Below the pieces are notes generated by a model. It ran no database searches, was not told the origin of the DNA, and saw nothing but the letters and a program-made list of their open reading frames with translations. Shown here piece after piece: positions 41,301 through 56,300 of a stretch of 64,000 nucleotides of DNA; the stretch's first letter is position 1; the number at the start of each line of letters is the position of its first letter. This stretch comes from Sanderia malayensis (Eukaryota > Cnidaria > Scyphozoa > Semaeostomeae > Pelagiidae): positions 3,720,001 to 3,784,000 of the forward strand of contig RQOL01000618.1 of assembly GCA_013076295.1 (NCBI GenBank). The letters are read 5' to 3'. The translations under genes were made by a program, and so were the position numbers.

Positions 41301-44300
41301 GAAGGGTTCTTAAAACGGAGAGCTACTTTACTACGAAGTAGTTTGAAGGAGTAGGTGCTTAACTTGTTAATTCATAAAGTTTGTTACATGAAATGGTTCC
41401 CGTTATTTCCTCAGGATTTGATTGCGTCTGCGATTCATGGCTTATCACAACATATCCGCGTGTTTTGAAGCCGCAATTTGCCCTATTGTTGATTTCAGTA
41501 TCTTGCTTTTGTAGTCCTGATGACTGGGAGCAGCAACAGGTTGTCAATAAGTTGTTCTTGATCTTCCAAGGTACAGTCGTAGCGCCTGGAAATGCGACAC
41601 AGGTGAATCAAAGCTTCATTCAGAAGCAGCATGGATTGTACAGGGTGGTCCAAAAAAAGTAACCCCCCCCCCTAACATAATAATTTGTAAAAAATTCATC
41701 TTAGGAAAAGACTTTCGGGAAATTCTACCATACTAGCTATATTCAGCTCAAAAGACTGAGGTTTTTTGAGCTGATCTGATCAAGAGATGATCAAAATCTT
41801 TCGTCAAAATATTTTGTTTAGGGGCTTACGTTTTTTACCCACCCTGTATATGGTCACCCTTTTGACTAACTCGTCACCTATGCTAAAGTTAGCATGCAAG
41901 TCTCGTAACGACACAAATATCGTACATAAACCTAATACAGACCAGACTCCTCATCTTTTTCTGATTTCTTAGCATTATTCTAAACATTGCTAATTTTAGG
42001 CATTGAAGAAAGATGATGCAAGATCTCCAGCAAGCTTACGGTTGAAATTGAAAATATTTCCATTTTTGCTGCGATCGAGAAAAGCAGCAGATTGCAATAC
42101 TGGTGCTTCGATTAAGGTAATGGTTTCAATTGTTTCTTGGTTCCATGAGTAACAAGCATGATTGAATGGTCAAGCGATTGAATGATTGAATGATTGAATG
42201 ATCAAGTGATCAAGTGATTGAATGATTGAATGATTGAATGATCTATTGACTGAATGATTGAATGGTCAAGTGATTGAATGATTGAAATATTGAATGATCA
42301 AGTGATTTAATGGTTGAACGATCACGTGATTGAATGATTAAATGATCACGTGATTGAATGATTCAATGATTGAATGATTAAACGATCACGTGATCGAATG
42401 ATTAAATGATTGAATGATTAAATGATCACGTGATTGAATGATTAAATGATTTAATGATTAAATGATCAAGTGATTGAATGATCAAACAATTTCTTTTCAT
42501 AACATCTTTATGTATCTTTGTTTTAGATAATATTCGAGAGTTTATTTGGAGATGTAACAAACAATCGTTTAAGAACATTTGCCATTCAATATTGCCATCA
42601 CATGTGTCAGTTCAGCTCTGATAAAACAATTTCATTTGCTTCACCACTTCTATACCAAGCATTCATTAAAGTCTGCAACAACAAAAAAGAGGTAGTTTGT
42701 GGATTTTTAGAGTCAATGGTGCCTTCCCCTGTTGCACTGACTTTTCCATATAAGATCCTATAGGATAAGATATATGAGATAGTATGGTATAGTATAAAAT
42801 AAAATAGAATTTGTCATGTTGTGATCTTGCAATAACAAATGAGATATAGCTTCTAGATTTTCCAAGACTTTCTCTATTTTTTTTGTCCCATCTAATTTCC
42901 TTCTTTTCTTTCTTGTTCTCTTGAAATTCATTATTAATTAATTCTCACCTTTTACTGAGTTTGTTGGGGCGGTCATGTTTTTTTCCATACCATTTTCTTC
43001 CATACACTACTGTTATCTGTTTAATTTCATGCTCTTTTTCCCAGGAAGTGAAGCTGCGGGGCCTAAGCTATACTGGACTTGGGAAGCTAGTCAAGTGTGT
43101 TTTTCTATTTATTTTGATACTAATAACGTGGACCCTTTTTGTCTTCTATCTGGAAACCGTGAACAAGTTGTTAATTCTTATTAATACCCTAAACAATATA
43201 ACTATAGCGGTAACTTAGTCCAATTCAAAGTCATCCCAAATAACAAGAGTTAGCTGCAGCATTTTATTAAAGTTTGTAAATTAGTGAAAGGCTAATAAAG
43301 CAAATAAAGTTTATAAAAAGAATTATTTAGCTGTTACTTCAATTCCACACTGCATTCATTGCAATTGTGTTTCGTTTAGGAGAGCTGGTAATATCTTCAG
43401 AAGGGACATTGCTTTGGTACAAAAACTATTCGGGGTTCTGGAAGAGGTAAGTCCATACTGATTCACATGAATATTACAATTGACTTTCTCCGCTTCAAAC
43501 TTATTTTGAATTTTCACTTGTTCCGAGTTATAGATAGAAAGAGACGTCTTATAATGTATCATCTTTCCTCTAAAGGGCGCTCTTACGAGGGAAGGGCGCT
43601 CTTAAAATGTTTCTCTTTTTTTGGGGGGTGCGTTCATTTGAGGAAATACGGTAATATTTTATTCCCAAGGAGGGGCTGAACAACTCGAGATCGATTGGGT
43701 TTAAGACATTATTTTGGGTCATTGTTCTGTTCTGGCTCTTCGTTCTCTGATTTTTCCAGCCAACTTTTCTTCATTTGACCCTTCTTTTTGGCCTCTGTTT
43801 CATTGGACTCCTCTTTCTTGACCTCTTCTTCATTAGACTCATCTTCCTTGGCCTCTTTTTCATTGGACTTCTCTACCTTTGAAGGTCTTCTTTTTTGGGT
43901 TGTTTTTCCTTCAGCTCAGAATCCTCGGCCATGTCTTCTATTATATATCGACATTCAAATATTGATGTCAAACATGTAATTATGATAAGTATCTTTTGTC
44001 TCTTTCTGTATATTTTTAATTGTTTGTTTATTGACAGGAAGGTAAAGAAGTCCGTTTATCCGTCCAAGAGGCTCTATCGATGATTGCACCAGCTTACAAA
44101 GGAATAACTGGTACAGATGCAAGCCTTATGGAGTCTCTTATACTCAGCAACTTAGAAAAGGTAATTATTTAAATTTATTTTTGCTATAATTACTAAAGGC
44201 TGTAGATAGGCATTCTTTGTACTGTATTTGGGATTAAACTGCTGAATCACCTTATTTTTGTTTTACTAACATACTAACCACCGTGTACGAAATACCAATT

Positions 44301-47300
44301 AGTTGGTCATGTACAGTAATGTATAGATGGATATATAGATTTAAGGTTTGCTTCCTCCGTTTTATCTCCTATATTTGTCGTTCATTCTGGTATTCATCAA
44401 TTCATTTGTTTTTGTCATGAAGGAATCCTCGCAAACTCGCTTAGCTGCCTTGCAATTGGCCAATGCCGTGTTTGACGTCACACATGTTCCATCGAGATAT
44501 GCTTGCTTGCTGTCGTGTACCGATGCGTAAGTTCTCTTGCGCATGTTGCGTTTAACTTTGAATTCTTTGTCTGTTTGTTACTTCGTTGACAAGGCCGATT
44601 TGTGCCTTGATCTCTATAGAGATCATTGAATTGGTAAGAGGTATGCGAGATCGTATCATATGCTTCTCACGTTTATCTTGCCATTTGCTTGCGTAGAAGC
44701 GTGTTATAGGGCTTTAAAATGTTTTGCACAACTGTTTAGATGTCCACAGGGCGTTTTATGGATGGTTAGAGACTTTGAAACTCTCTATAGAGTTGTCTTG
44801 TAACACTCTGTAGTATTTTTGACGGTCCTCGTTTGTTTATTTTAAAGCAAAGATGACGTAAGAGAGGAAGCCAGGCGTGGACTAAATCCAGTGCAAGACG
44901 AAGCAAAAGACGGAACGGAGGGAATCGGGGAATATCCGGATTTTTCAGAAATATGCGACTATTTACATGTCAAGGTTGGTTTGGCTCAAATAGCTCACTT
45001 AAGTTGATTTTTTATTTAGCTACTTAGTGTAACGTCAAGTGTCTCTCTCTCTCGAAAACTATCCATGTCAAACTTATCAATTGCTGCTATCATCACAGAT
45101 TACTGCTAAGATTTCTGGAAAAAAAGATGGTTTTCCTGTCCTGCCAACTCCAATTTTTGAACAGGTATTTTTGGTTTCTGTAATATCTTTCTGAAATATT
45201 CTTCTCATTTCATCTAATATTTATTTTGCTATATACTTTTACCATACATTAATATATATCTATACCTATGTGTTACTTATTTCATATATAACTTACATAT
45301 CTACCATTTATTCCTTATATATTTCATTATTTTACTCGATATTATTTTGTTTATATTCAGATCTCACTCACTTACTGAACCCGTAATATCTTTATTCATT
45401 TCAGGTTTTATCTTACCTCCGTCTCTGCCTACACGCCTCTGCAAATATCACTAAACAGCAATCGATGACGGGGGACACATTACAATCTGTTGCAACTTAT
45501 ATCACTACCTTGCTAACCGGAGTAGAAGGTGCACACATGTCATAAAGAATTTAGATTATTTTTGATGCCTTTAAATGCTCTCATATACTGTTTACGTTAT
45601 ATCTCGAACCAACTCCTCTGTCCTTTGGACATTTGTCTTTAACTATTTGTGAGTTATTAGACAACTAGACACCACTGTGGCTTGTTACTCTTTTGCTTTG
45701 TTTATTTCAGATGTATCATTATCTTGTATTGGGAGATACGTAGCAATTTTGAAATTTGCCATGGTACCAACTGCAGGTATAATTTTTGCTTGATTTTCAT
45801 AGCAAAAAACACACGTCTCTTTGAATATCTATTTATATATTCTTTCTGTATATCGTTATTGAATCTGGTCTCTACATATCTTTATTGATACCTGATCACT
45901 ACATTTGTTTAATGATATCTGGTATCTGCACCTCTTTATTGATATCTGGAATCTACATATTTTTTTGTCTAGCTCCATATATTTCTATTGAATATAAATA
46001 TCACTGAGGCTAAATTCTGTGCGTTTTACTGACATGTCTTTATTTTACTTTCAGGCGCATCACTGCATGCAATCGCACTGGAAGGCGTTCTGGAAGTTGT
46101 TGCTGCTTCGACTGAGAAGCTCTCACCAATATTTCTAAGCGAGCTTAAAGATTTCAAAGTAAGTCAGTTGACATTGCATTCCATCACTCGTTTGTCTTTC
46201 ATGCTAATCACGATAACCCCCCTGCCAATAATCATTTAGGTTATCGATAAACGATGCAAGCTGAAAGATTGCCGGGGGTTTATTAAACTGATATCTGCTT
46301 CCCCTGAACACTGATATTTATTTCGAGTTTCTTTGCTTATTTTCAGAGCTTCATGCAGTCACCGAAGGAAGAGGCACGAATTCATTCCGCTAGATTAATC
46401 AGCATCTTATTGAACTCTGCAACCAACAGTGTATTCGTTGAAGTTTTCAAAGAAATGCTAGCAGAAGTAAACAGCAAGGTATATTGACATTACGTCCATA
46501 CGTGGAGGCGCTTATGAATCGTATCACATTGTTACTTTGTAGCAGGGGGCTTTTATTATAACATTCTCACAGATCAGTCTTTATAATTAGGGGCGTTTAT
46601 TTCGAGTATCACATTGTTACTTTGTAGCAGGGGTCTTTTATTACAACATTCGCACAGATCAGTTTTTTTAATTAGGGGCGTTTATTTAGAGCTGGGCGTT
46701 TATAATAGGAGGTACTTGGTTTGCAGGGTTTTAGCAGTGATTAAATTTTGCATGGGTTGGAGGACATAGTTTTTATCTTGCATTTGTGGCTTTCACTAAT
46801 ATAGCCACCGGGTTTTCTTTGCGTAGGTTCCTGAAGTAAGCCATGGGGCCATTCTTGGATTAGCATATACCATATCAAGACAGTTTACCGCGCAAGATAT
46901 TTCTGACGCGAGAACGGTTGATGATTCGGAAGATGAATGCTCGTCAGATGATGATGTAACGAATCTTACGAGAATGGCCTTCCAATCCATAGGTTAGCAT
47001 TGCTTTTACCATACCTGCTTCACTGTTACAAGGACTTTTATTTTAGCTCCTCTGTGGTCATTATACCAGAGAACAAGGCCCTCTTATCCAGGGGACAGAA
47101 TTTGAAACTTGCCCCACAGATATAATGTAAAAGCTTTTTTAAGCCCCCCTTGGCGGAATTATTTAATTTTTGAGATCCCAGAAGTGGACGGGGGTGTAAT
47201 AAATTCTCAAATATACTTAAAAAAATCAATGCATTAAAATGGTTGTGTAAAATAAGTGCAAAATACCTTTTGGCTTATCAATCACGGTTTCGTCATTTTT

Positions 47301-50300
47301 TACAATTTCAAAAAAAAGGAGGCTTAATGGGGAGGAGGCTTAACTCAAATCTTACTCCCAGAGGGGGTTTATTGGAGAGGATGGCTTGATAGAGCTATTT
47401 TATTGAATTTTAACAACTATTTTAATGCATTGATTTTGTCGGTATGACGAACTAAAAATCTTGTTCCTTAACAGTTGTATTAAACAATTTACCATCCTTT
47501 TTATTTTCCCAACTCCGGACAAAGCGAAATGTTTACAAGTACCGTGCACAGAGCTTGTTATATCTGGAGCTCATTGTGTCTTTCTTTATGTCTGACTTGA
47601 TGATCAATCTATTTTAGCCACAAAGCTATCTGATGAAAATATATCACTCCGTATTGCTTCGTGTAACGCCATCGGAGAAATCAGCAAATGCATGCCAATG
47701 CCATTAGGTAATACAATTCAATTCAATTCAATTCAATACGATTCAATTCAATTAGTATGGAAGCAATCGACTTATTTAATGGCAATTTCTTGATTTCCTC
47801 CCTACTTTTCAATCACCGAATAAATAATGTTTTTTATTTTACAGGTATTTGCAAGAAATTGGTAGCAGATGAAATGCCAGAGAAGAAGTTAAGAACAGAT
47901 AACGGTATAAATTTTATAATTATAATAATAGAAGTTCGAACAAGGACAACATGTTTTGTACCGTTATTTCAAGTTTCCCGCTGTAATACAGTCATCAGAT
48001 GATTATGTTGTATTATGGCAAGAAATTTGAAGTAACGATAACAAAGCTTGTTGCTTTTGTTCAGATTTCTATCCTGCTGTACTCATGGTATTGTGCACTC
48101 TTATGGCATACTGTAATGCATCGAATAAACGCCCCCTTCTATTAGACGCCTCCTCGAATAAAGGCCCCCCTTTTGATTATTATTGTTGTTATCGTTTGTA
48201 TTACATAGGATAACCGTTTGAGTAAAGTTTATTGTTGCTTGCAGGATTATTATAATAATACTATAACATATTACGATGTATGATGTATTATAATATGCGA
48301 ACAGAAGTAACCTCAGAATAATTACTCTCAGGCTATTTTTGTTTGCATTCTGCTGGTTGCTTTGATTGGTATTATAACGGATGATGTTAATTTTCATCGC
48401 TTCAGGTGCCGAATTATCAAAGGAGCTCATAACCGATAAACTGATTTCTTTCCTTACTGATGCTGACGATACCAAGGTTGGTAAATTGATACATGTATAG
48501 ATTATATCTATGGTGCAATTTTTTAGATGTCTAGATTACCGTTAGTTAGTTGTATAACCGTTGTTTAGCTTACGTTGATAAAGTTGATGATGATGATGAT
48601 ATATATATTGGAGTCTGCTATAACGAGCCTTAAAAGGTCCAAAGTTATTTACTACACCGGAGCTCGTTAAACCGAGGCTAACTGAAAATTTTTTCAAGCG
48701 AAAAGACGCTTAGTTCATTGTACAGAGAGTTTCGTAATACCGAGGCGTAATTTCGTAATACTGGTTGTCTTATTTGTAATTAAGATTCTTGTCCGAATAG
48801 ATATTTTTAATTATATCTGTTTTGAATTCGATAATGGTTAATTTTTACTGTTTTCAGACGAAAGAGCGTGCTGCTTGTTCGCTTGGGTATATTCTGATTG
48901 GCGAACCTGCATTTCCGTATCGAAAGAAGATTGTAAACACACTATGCAGCACTGCTAGGGTAAATACAATAAGACAATAGAGAATAGAGTTGTTATTGTT
49001 TGGAAACGAAGTGACCGCAAGGGTGAAGTCTCACTCTGCAACTGAGTACAGCTGAATCACCCAGCGATTCAGTTGTGCATATTTTGTTGTTGTGCAATGT
49101 ATTCAACTCAATTCATCATCCACAATTGTATTGTTGTTGTTGCAGGCTCGATTGCTTGAGTTGAACTTCACCGTCGGTGAAGCGCTCTCCTGCGCAGGAG
49201 CTGGGGCGCTTTCACTGATAGCGAAAGACAAGTGGACTTTGAACACGCATGAACATGTCATTGAAGTGAACAATGAACTGATGCTCTCCGTATTGGAAAC
49301 CATAATCAGCAATTTTGTATACAGCTCTGCTGGCTTCAATAGACAGGTTTGATGGGCGTTTGATTGTTATCTTAAGCAATTTGTATTGTAAGTTTTGCAA
49401 AACCGCTGCTTTAGACTCAGATTAGTTTGGTCTTTGCTAAGAGAGAACAGAAAGTTCAAAGATCAAATTTGTCCAGCTTCATTTCGTTTAGGGAATATAC
49501 ATAATGAAATATTAAATAATGCATGCAATATGATATGATGGAATATAGTCTGTGAATTGTCTTGCAAGTGAATTATTTAATAACAATTACTGACAATTTT
49601 ATTTTCCAGGCGGCTACGATTTGGTTGCTATCCATCATAAAATATTCTTCTACCCATTCAGTTGTTCAGGTGAAGCGAGTTATCTTTGTAACATAATATA
49701 TTTGATAATAATATTAATAAAGATAATAAGACTATTTAGACTCTTAAGGAACGTTCTTCAGACGGCTTTGGCTGTTACTCGACTCTATCTTGTCGCAGAC
49801 AACGGGAAGGGTTGAGTCTGAATTTTTATGCATGTTCTTTTCTTAGGAGAAACTAGAAGATATTCAATCGTGTTTCATGGATTTACTGTCAACTAATGAT
49901 GGTGAGTGTTTGTCTTTCAAAGCAAGTGTTGTCTTCTTCATTCGATTTAAGATCTTCGTGGGAAAAGGGCACTTTGTCATGCGATACATCTTTGAACATG
50001 GGATGTTCTTCCACGATATATTGTCTCGATGGAATCTATCATCTTTTTCATATAATTTAAGAATTTTCTTTGCCATTGTGATCTTCTTCATATACTCTGA
50101 TCCTTTTTATGGAAGATGTTGCTGCATAACTTCTTTAAAAATGTCATCGTTTTGGAACATATGATTTTTATAGAACATTTGATATTTTCATAAAGGATAT
50201 TGAACTTCTTTTTAGACATTTGATTTTTTTTTAACATGAGGTCTTTTTATGGAGCATCCTCAATTTCTTCTTTGAAGATTCGAATTTCTTCTTTCCACAT

Positions 50301-53300
50301 TAGTCTTCTTGAGATATATAGTCTTTTGTAGAGCTTATAATCTTCTTCATTGAAGATTATAAGTTCTACAAAGGAACGTTTTCATGGAACGTATTATCTT
50401 CATAGCAATTCTTCCAGTCAATTCACTCAGCTTTGATTAATCTTTTACTTGAAGTCAATGCTTAATAATTCCTTTCAACAGAAATCACTCAAGATGTAGC
50501 ATCAAGAGGCATCAGTTTGGTTTATGAACAAGTCGAGGAGGAGAAGAAAGATGAGTTGGTTTCTCTATTAGTTGAAAGGATAACAACTGGCAAAAGGTAG
50601 TTTATTTTCTGCAGACCTCTCGTCATATTCATCCTTTTCTTAGCTTGAAGTAATGTTTTCAAGCATTTCGGGGTAGTGATTACTCTCACAGTTCTTTTAA
50701 TTTCGCCATGATTTCAGACCTAAAACAAAAGTCGACGAAAATACGGAGTTATTTGGCCGTGGACAGCTGGGTGCCTCACCGGAGGGGTAAGCTTCTTTTA
50801 ATAATATAATCTTTAAACTTTTGTTTGAATCTGCCAATTGTAAGAATGTCTGAAAACAATATTCATCGATTATTCGTTTCCTTTCTTTCAGTGGGAATCT
50901 CTCAACTTACAAGGAGTTGTGCTCGCTTGCGAGCTCACTGAACAAGCCCGATTTGGTTTACAAGTTTATGAACCTTGCTAATCACAATGCCATATGGAAT
51001 TCAAGAAAGGTATGCAGTATTTATTGCCATGTATTCTCACTCTGATCTTCACCCTCATCATATGTGTAGATCTACAATAGTAGACAAACGTTCTTGAAAA
51101 ACCTTCAAAAATACGAACCCATAAGCTTCCTTTTGTGGCTTTTGTTCGTCCCCCACTCCCCTACAGCAATGTTGTTTTTCAATCAGATCTTTGTGATCAT
51201 CGTGCAAAATGAATTGTGTCGGTATTGCTCAAGACAGTCTTCAGAGGCAATATTTTTGGTTCAGGGGGGGGGGAGATACAATAAATTTACTAGAGCCTCA
51301 AGTGTCCCAGGAAATTTGTCGTGGGACACTTATTGTACCACATTGCTGTGTACACCATCAAACTCACAAAAAAGTGTGATGCTTCAAGTAGACGCCGGAG
51401 GCCTTTATTAACTTTTGTGGCTTGAAACAATCATCAGTCTGAGGTGCAATTTCAAGCATCAATTTTTCGGTTGTGTGTTGATGTGTTTTGTTTATTATTC
51501 TCCCCACAGGGAGCTGCATTTGGATTTCTGAGCATTGCTTCACAGGCTGGAAAACAACTGGAACCATTTCTACCTCAGTTGATACCGAAACTCTATCGGT
51601 AAGAACAACTGTCACGATCATTATCTACATTGTAACATATTTTACATCACCTGGAGCATCTTTTAAAAGTTATTTGACCCACAAAACTCTTCCCCTCAAA
51701 CTTACTATGCATATGAATCTATGAACCTTATCTTGTTGCATCATCAAGCAAAACAAATTGTGCTGTAATATGAGGTTATATTTCCCTTTTTATACCTGTC
51801 AGGTATCAGTATGATCCGAATCCTGATGTTAGAAGATCGATGCTCAGCATATGGTCAGCTCTGGTTCCTGATGGCAAAAAATCGGTAATATTACACGTGA
51901 ACGTTGTTATTTCCCTCTCCTCAATCAATGGTTAATAACAGGGTGATTTTGGCTATAATTTATGGTCTTAGAACTACAGAGCTTGGCCTTGCAAATTTAC
52001 TCATGCAGACCAGCTTTGTGTATTTACCTTACATGACGTATGACTCCACTATCTTGAATAGCATTACATCAGGCGCGCTTCTGCGCAGCACTTGGTAACA
52101 TGCTACCGCGCACGCTGAATACTTTTAGCTTCTGCAACGTTTCAGCAGACCTTTATTCATCTACTTACCCTCCATGTGATATATGGAAAATGTTTTTTAT
52201 TTTATATTATTATTTTTTATTTTTTTTATTAAAAATTTTCACTGTTAAAAATAACAGTGAAAATAAAAAAATAGGAAAAAATAAAAAAATAAAAGAAAAA
52301 TAAAAAAAAATAAAAAAATCACTTGTATAACCTTGTATATAAGAATGGATTACTACCCTTTGCATCACCCCAGACTCTTGGGTGTTGCACTACCATGACC
52401 TCTTGCGAGTACATATTAGATGAAGTCTAACTCTCGAGCATCATGGCAGAGCCGCTGAAATCCATTGAAGGTCTGTCTGTTTGGTGGTAACTGTGCTTTT
52501 ATCATTTGCTTTTAAGCTGGACAAGTACACAAAGGAAATCATAGCTGATCTACTTGCAAACATGACGAATTTTACGTGGAGAACAAGAGAATCAAGGTAT
52601 GCATTCTTTTTTATTAATGCTAAGCTGGCTTGAGCTATGCAATGGATTTCAGTTCATGCAACTCTTGATGTGAACCAACTAATTGTTTTCCTTTATGAAA
52701 AGGTCATGGACCCATGGTAAGTTCTACTATGATGCATTTCGAGATGTAGATAATCTTGTTAATGGTTCTTCAGTCAGTTTAGTTATATTGGGCTGGTGAT
52801 AATTATTCTCTGCTCCTTCGCAGCTGCTCCGCAATGGGTGATCTAATAAAGAGTGCCCCAGCTGAGGATTTCATCGACGATTTACCGAAGATTTGGGAAG
52901 CCACCTTTAAAGTTCTTGATGATATCAAGGTAAGAACAAAAACAACATCTCAACACAATGGTATTATCATCTTTGAAATTTCAAAAATAATGAATGATAT
53001 CATTATGTTTCAACTACACCTCTTATCTGTTAATATCATGTTAATATTGAATATCTTGAACTTTATTATGTTTCAGGAGTCTGTCAGAAAAGCTGCAACA
53101 ATGTGTGGTATATCAATTAGCAAGGTATTGAACACCCACATATACTTTTGTTTTATCGCACATTTATGCATCCTGTCGTATACTGGCTGTTGTGTCAGAT
53201 TATCTCCCTGAGGAGGCCCATGTGAAACCTTTTCGACCAAATTTAGGTAGAAGTCAACAAGCCCCAGTGCAAGGACTTTGTTCTTATCAAACTTCTTACA

Positions 53301-56300
53301 TTTTGTATAAATGCTTAATGTTCTTATAACTATATGCATTTGTGTATACAGTGCAAGTATGTGATGTAGTACAGTGCACAGTTTAAATATATGCATTATA
53401 CTAACCACGTTTATTTACAAACATACATTTAATTCGTTGCCTACTGTTTTTTGAAATATAATGGAGTTGAAGATGTTCGTAATCTTCGTAGAGATTACAG
53501 ATTGATGCAGCACCATCACAGTTGAATGATGAAGAAAGCTTCTGTGAATGCGCCTCAGAAAACTGAGCTGATTTTGCTTATATTTCAGGTTACGATTCGT
53601 GTTTGTGACGTTTCCTTGAGTAAAGTCGGCGAAAAAGCTGTGACATCGGTTCTTCCTGTCCTCTTGAATATTGGTTTGGCAAGCAGAGCTGAAACTGTTA
53701 AAACTTTGAGGTAATTTTGAATAAATTCATGCAAAGGTAATGCTGAATGCGATTGTACATACAGTAGTGTCGCTAGATCTGTATTGTTTCATATGTCCAC
53801 AAGTACACACATTGATCTGCGCAGATAAGCACACATCTATATAGCTCCAGATGCAAGTTTCCGCATTTTAACTTTCTCTAACATCTACTTACTCTGTTTC
53901 TCTTGATCTGCTTCGTAAAATAGCACAGAATCTTATGCCAATCGGTATAGATATTGATTATTTCTTTGTTCATTTTCAGTCTCGGCACACTCGCAGAGAT
54001 CAGTAAGTCAGCTGTAAGTGTTTGAGTTTAATCTTTTATTTCAGTATCTATGTATTTCATGAGCTCGTAATTAATCAGCACTCTATCTTTGTCCTTCAAG
54101 CTTTAGCCATCTAACCCCGGTGCATTAAACTCCATGTGAAGCTATGGAATGCTGTTTTGCTTTGTGACATCACAACGCTATCACTGTATTCGAAGGTAGA
54201 TGCATTTTAACTTAAGCATTCCTGTTTCAGGGAAAGTTTTTGAAGCCACATATCCCAGAGCTTACAATTGCATTATTAGAATCGCTCAGCGGTCTTGAAC
54301 CTCAGGTATTTTAAATATCTCTTAGTTTTGTAAAGATACTAATGAATTCAAATTCATCTCCTATTTGTTGTTTCTGATTGTTGCATTAATGTATGTTGAT
54401 ATCGTTCCTATGTTGATAAATCTCGAGTAAGAGCTTTTGATGATCTGTTTTAGTATTTGAATGAACTGAACTTGCAGCTGACAAGAAGTCAGGACGCACA
54501 GGAAAAGGTTTGTTAATTTCGTACTTGTACTAGTGTTTCGTACTAATTCAATAACCTTTATTTTCTGCTCTATCATCATGGTATATTTTGTTTATATTGC
54601 GTCTTTGTTTCAATTTGTCTGTAAACCAAACCAATACCCCTTTATGCGACATCTCTATATGTAATGCTAAGCACTTCTTAATTCTTATATCCTTTCCACA
54701 ATAATAACAACGACAACAACAACAACAACAACACAACAACAACAGCAACAATAACAACAACAACAAGAATAACAACAACAACAATAACAACAACAACAAT
54801 AACAACAATAACAAAACTAACAACAACTACTACTGCTGCTACCAACTCAAGCACCAGATTCCTTTGATCTGCTTCATCCTTCATCTGCCTTGTTTTATGT
54901 TTTTCTTCACACTTCTATTTATTTTTTACAGCTTGATGCGATAAGAGTCTCGGCCTTGAAGTCTTCCCCAATGATGGAGACCATAAACAAATGTGTCCAG
55001 TACGTTGATGCTGATATCCTAAACGAGGTTGTTCCAAGCTTGTCCGCTTTGATCAAAACTGGAATCGGACTTGGCACAAAGGTTTGGAACAAACTACTTT
55101 CTGCTTCAATATCAAGGCATTTTAATATGAAAACAATAGTGTCATCCTGAAATAATGGACCTGAAGGGAACCAATATACCTTGTTGTGCAAGAGGCCCCG
55201 AAGCAGATGTCTTGTTCAAATCATGACGAAGAAATTCAGGGAATAAAAGCTTATCTTGTTACAGTAGGAGTTCCTTATTCCAATGTCAATTATGTTTATA
55301 TTCCACTGTATAATATTCTATAATGGGAGTTTGAAGCACTTCTCTATGTCATAGTTATCTACATTGCTTTACATGTTTGTTGATAATGTTTTGTTGCTTG
55401 CTTTAAAAGGTTGGATGTGCCAATTTCATCATTTCTCTGACTCTTCAGTGTAGAAACGACCTTCTGCCGTACTCCGGTGAGTGTCAATACAAAGTAGTAC
55501 TAACCACCAACTCTCCCCCCTAGCAATGCTAATTTTACTCCTTCATACGCACACACTGCTAACGTATTTTTGGAGGGTGTCTCGTTTAATATCCCTCTTT
55601 GTCTTCCACGTTCTAGGAAAGCTCTTAGCAGTTTTGCTAAACGGCCTTGGCGTGACAAACAACACGGTGAAAAAGGCGTATGCTAATGCTATTGGACATC
55701 TTGTTAAGGTAATTTGATTTATGCTATAGTGCACCTACCATTGATATATTGACTCGAGCAGTTGATGATGCTGATAGATGAGGTATTATGCGTAGATTGT
55801 GGTACCTTTAAAACACAAATTCAATTTCTTCATTAATTATTATTTATTACTTTGATTATCTACTCATTCTTTTATATTTATCTATCTTTTTCCCCTTGTT
55901 TAGTATTCAAAAGAGTCTAGTGTCGAGAAACTTGTTCTCAAACTCAAGGATCGATATTTAGAGCAAGAAGGTCAGTACTAAATATGTTGCAATGTATGCA
56001 ATCTATACAATGTGAAGACAGTGTGCTTAGTTAATACGTTCTGTATATATTTTGTAAACACATGCTCAACATTAATCCGAAACAAACTCACTTGTTGAGT
56101 CTCTTTTGATAATAATCTGTATTCAACCAACCTTGATGAAATTTCATTTCTCAATTATAAGAAGCGATTGGTTATTTAGTTACCTGCAGATACTTTTCTT
56201 TAATCGTAGATCAAAGCAAGCAGTTGTCAGTGGCTTGGACATTTCAAGCAATTTCAAGGCATTCCCATGATGCTCTGGCTTCGCACGCATCGATTATCTT

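Noticed and set aside
54548..54884. Poly-Leu and poly-Val ORFs on the minus strand
   Set aside because: Translations of the AAC microsatellite in an ECPAS intron.
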